Under the pieces are notes generated by a model. The model ran no database searches. It saw only the letters and a program-made list of their open reading frames with translations, and was not told the origin of the DNA. Below are positions 60,945 to 64,000 of a stretch of 64,000 nucleotides of DNA, piece by piece. The position numbers and the translations under genes are program-made. Within the stretch, counting starts at the first letter, position 1. Each line of letters begins with the position of its first letter. Origin of the DNA: Acanthosoma haemorrhoidale (taxonomy: Eukaryota; Arthropoda; Insecta; Hemiptera; Acanthosomatidae); NCBI GenBank assembly GCA_930367205.1, contig OV884012.1, positions 149,807,405 to 149,871,404 on the forward strand, in the 5' to 3' direction.

Positions 60945-61279
60945 CTATATAAAAAAAAAAAACATCAAAAAAGGTAATAAAAACAAAATTATCGCCATTT
61001 AATTTTTAATATTTTCATAAGACTGCTTGTAAACTATTTTAGAAAATTAGGGCCTTACTGTATATTTCAACTAATTTATTTGTTTTACTAATAAATAGTT
61101 ATAAATATTTTTGAGCTCAACAAGAGAGAGCTTAAAACTTCAGAAAATAGGTACAGAGAGAGCAATCTGGAAAACTCGCATCAAGAACAAGTAAATCAAT
61201 CAGTCCTGTATTCATTCATTAGACCACTTAAAAACACCCATCATATGGGGACAACATTAACACTGGAGGGCATTTATTT

Positions 61280-62720
61280 CAGGTAATAATTGAAAGCTTC
61301 ATGAATTGCGGTACTTTCCTGACACATGGAAACAAGCCATCTTGTTCCCATTACTAAAGCCAGCCAAGAGCGGAGATCACCCAGCCCACTACCGCCCGAT
61401 CAGTCTGCTACCACAGATGGGGAAAATCTTTGAGAAAATTCTTCTGAATTATCTCAAAGATTACTGCTCGGAAAACAACATCATTCCGCCAGAGCAGACT
61501 GGATTCCAATCCAGTATGAGCTCAGAGCACCCCCTTATGAAGGTACAGTCAGAGACTAGCCATAATATGAATAAAATCATAGCCACGGCTATGATATCCC
61601 TAGATTGCGCCCAAGCCTTTGACTCGGTGTCTCACGGGACACTGTGTCAAATGCTCTGCGACCGGGAATGCTCGGAGCAACTCTATTCAATTCTGGCTAG
61701 CTTCCTGAAAAACAGATCGTTGCGGGTGAGGGTGGGTGATAGCTTCTCCGAAGCTGTGCCACTGACCTGTGGAGTACCCCAAAGAACCGTCTTATCCCCT
61801 GTACTATTCAACGTATACACGTCTGAGATTGTCGGAGCCCGGTACAAAAATACCAAAGTTACTGCTTTCCCAGATGACATAGCGGTGTACAGTAGCAGCA
61901 TGAGTGCCAAGGTAGCTCTATGACAGGCTGAAGTAGCCTGTAACCAGATCAGTGAGAGATTGGGGAGACTCGATATCTCTGTAAACGCGGGTAAGACTAA
62001 CTGATTTTCTCTTTCCAAAAGGGAAAAAGCCCGCTCCCTACTAGCTACATAGTAGGAACGGAGAAAAATTCACCAGCCAACGACCTAGTATATCTGGGAA
62101 TTAAAATGGACAGACATCTCCATTTTAGTAACCATTTTGCGAAGAATTTGAAGCTAACACGCACAAAGTCTTACCGGCTTGCGCACTTATTGACTTCCCC
62201 CAATCTATCACTGCGGCTCAAGATATTGATATACAAGAGCATACTAAGGCCTACTCTGCTGTATGGTGCACCGCTATTTCTTTATCTGACGTATACGACA
62301 GCTAAGAAACTCCAACAATTCCAAAACGGTATACTGATGAAAGTGGTCAGAGGTACTACATTCGAGCAGCGAAGAAACAGTGAGCTGCATGAGATATTTG
62401 AGCTGCCTACAGTGGATGAATTCATCCAGCGTAGACATATAAAATTTTTTGACTCATTACAATAGTTAACAAACCCGGTGTTCAACACAATAACCCCCGC
62501 TCCGTTCCCCCATCGATGGGAGGACGCTGTTGCGGCTGGAACACTCTAGTCCTAGGTTCTAGGTAGAGATTTAGTTTGTTTTGTTTTTGTTCCTAGTGTT
62601 TAGTGTTTGGTGTCGGTGACAAATAGAAGGTGAGCCTCATCAGATCAGTGAGAATATGAGACTGAATACTTTTAACCGCAACACAAATCTATTATATTAT
62701 GCACTCCTCCAAATGCAGGA
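61280..62720 (+). mobile_element. Jockey-like non-LTR retrotransposon, 5'-truncated
   Basis: The longest copy of the family in the window, on the plus strand inside a PKN intron. RT blocks: YFPDTWKQAILFPLLKPAKS, HYRPISLLPQMGKIFEKIL, PPEQTGFQSSMSSEHPL, SLDCAQAFDSVSH, GVPQRTVLSPVLFNVY and FPDDIAVY. The catalytic box should be YADD or FADD but reads FPDD, and the frame breaks at 61921-61923 and again before [20 protein letters not shown]. The C-terminal part runs to a stop at about 62465, followed by the family 3' tail (GAAGGTGAGCCTCATCAGAT near 62625). The 5' end, with endonuclease and ORF1, is missing. Dead copy. Confidence 0.88.
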
Positions 62721-62904
62721 AGAGGAGAAAATTGTATCTCCATTATTGTATTATTTATTTTTTTGTACATTACATATTTTTTGTTTGAGGTTTTGAAAAA
62801 AAAAAAAAAAAAAGCTTCTTGATTCTGGAGACAGTACTACTAAGTAAGTAGTAACCCACAAGTTCATAGTGAATGAAGGAAAAACAAAACAAAGAAAAAA
62901 GAAC

Positions 62905-64000
62905 AGGATTACGAAGGTGGTCTGAAAAGTTTCCGACCTCAACATGAAGATAGCAGCAGTCGTAAATAAAAGCTAGTGAATTTCGTTGTTCATCTTTCGA
63001 CAGTTACTCACCAAAGTTTCAGCCATTTTGGACGTGCAGTTGTTGTGTAACAGTCGTTTGAGTGAGTCGATGTGAGTGTTTTTATGAAAATGGACAAAAT
63101 CAAGTATCAAGCTGTCATTAAATATTTGTTTTTGAAAGGCCTAGGCAAATCAAAGACGAGTTGGATTCTGTGTATGGGGACTCTGCGCCATCATTTACCA
63201 CAGTGAAATTTTGGGCAGCTGAATTTAAACGTGGTCGTAAGAGCTTGGGAGACGATGAACTTTCGGGACGTCCAAAAACTGCAACTACCGACGAAAACAT
63301 CGCCAAAGTTCACCAAATGGAGCTAGACGACCGCCGAATTAAAGTGAGAGAGATAGCAGAGGTTATGAACAAGTCAAAAGAACGTGTTTGTCACATATTA
63401 AATCAACATTTAGAGATGAGAAAGCTGTCCGTGCATTGGGTGCCGCGTTTGCTCACGTTAGACCAAAAACGTGTTTGAATGAACATTTCCAACGCTCTGT
63501 TGGCGCACTAAATCCGAGTTTTAGCGCTGATTAATTACTGTGGATGAAACTTGGATACACCATTATATGCCCGAAACAAAAATACAGTCCAAACAGTGGA
63601 CTGCAAAGGGGGAACTGGCTCCAAAAAAAGCAAAAACTGTTTTTTCGGCTGGGAAAGTGATGGCGACTGCTTTTTGGGATAGTCATGGAGTTATTTTAAT
63701 AGATTATCTTCAAAAAGGAAAAAAACATTACAGGAGCATACTACGCATCATTACTTGACAAGCTGAAGGCAGAACTTGCGGAAAAACAGCCACATTTGCA
63801 GAAAAAGAAAATCCTGTTTCATCAAGACAACGCACCGTCTCACACCTCAGCGGTTGCCATGGCGAAAATCCATGAATTACGGTTTGAACTGCTTGACCAT
63901 CCGCCTTACTCACCAGATCTAGCCCCAAGCCACTTCTTTTTGTTCCTTCATCTAAAAATTGCGCTCGGAGGACAGATATTTTTGTTAAATGAAGAGGCAG
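62905..64000 (+). mobile_element. Mariner element with broken transposase, cut by the window edge
   Basis: The left terminal repeat contains ACGAAGGTGGTCTGAAAAGT and TTTCCGACC (from about 62909). The transposase begins at ATG 63084 or 63090 (MDKIKYQAVIKYLF). After a frameshift near 63145 it continues DELDSVYGDSAPSFTTVKFW, SGRPKTATT, HWVPRLLTLDQKRV, a stop, then VDETWIHHY(M)PETK with the first catalytic Asp, a shift near 63730, ILFHQDNAPSHTS with the second, and HPPYSPDLAPSHFFLF with the third. At least two frameshifts and one stop show it is inactive as written. The right end is beyond 64000. Confidence 0.9.

Overview
The window is a piece of nuclear genome from an insect. It is AT-rich, its genes are split into many short exons with GT-AG introns, and it carries Tc1, mariner, pogo-like, non-LTR, LTR and Penelope-like transposon relics. 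The gene set (E4-type carboxylesterases, a pickpocket-type DEG/ENaC channel and protein kinase N) fits insects. I suspect a hemipteran, but the sequence alone does not prove the order.

Layout: (1) 1-4700 is intergenic and repeat-rich, with two Tc1 transposase remnants and a solo LTR with a perfect target-site duplication. (2) 5071-18822, + strand: ten-exon secreted carboxylesterase A (544 aa), with a TATA/Inr core promoter about 290 bp upstream. Its 6.2-kb first intron holds a complete but dead Tc1 element, LINE fragments and a SINE. (3) 18823-23108 is intergenic, with a retrotransposon integrase relic, a SINE and a possible alternative last exon of esterase A. (4) 23109-35486, + strand: ten-exon carboxylesterase B (520 aa), a tandem paralogue of A with all nine intron phases identical. 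Its introns hold non-LTR 3' ends, a solo LTR, degenerate tandem repeats and a Penelope-like RT scrap. (5) 35854-36331 is a pogo/Tigger-like MITE. (6) 36727-43584, - strand: eleven-exon DEG/ENaC channel (507 aa), with a solo LTR in one intron and a non-canonical acceptor at the TM1 exon. (7) 43585-46691 is intergenic DNA plus the 3' UTR of the next gene. (8) 46692-60944, - strand: the last ten exons of protein kinase N, covering the end of the C2-like region, a proline-rich linker, the complete AGC kinase domain and the C-tail (539 aa visible). The HR1 end lies beyond the right edge. (9) 61000-64000 is a PKN intron holding a decayed non-LTR reverse transcriptase and a decayed mariner element.

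The two esterases form a local cluster of probably secreted hydrolases. The channel and the kinase are unrelated neighbours. Most non-coding complexity is transposon debris. The best leads are: the lost oxyanion-hole His in esterase A; the Thr in the PKN hydrophobic motif; a PKN 3'-UTR segment repeated inside a PKN intron; the tail-to-tail mariner; the family of three solo LTRs; the missing AG acceptor in the channel gene; and the possible alternative 3' exon of esterase A. I did not find a convincing wholly new biological system.
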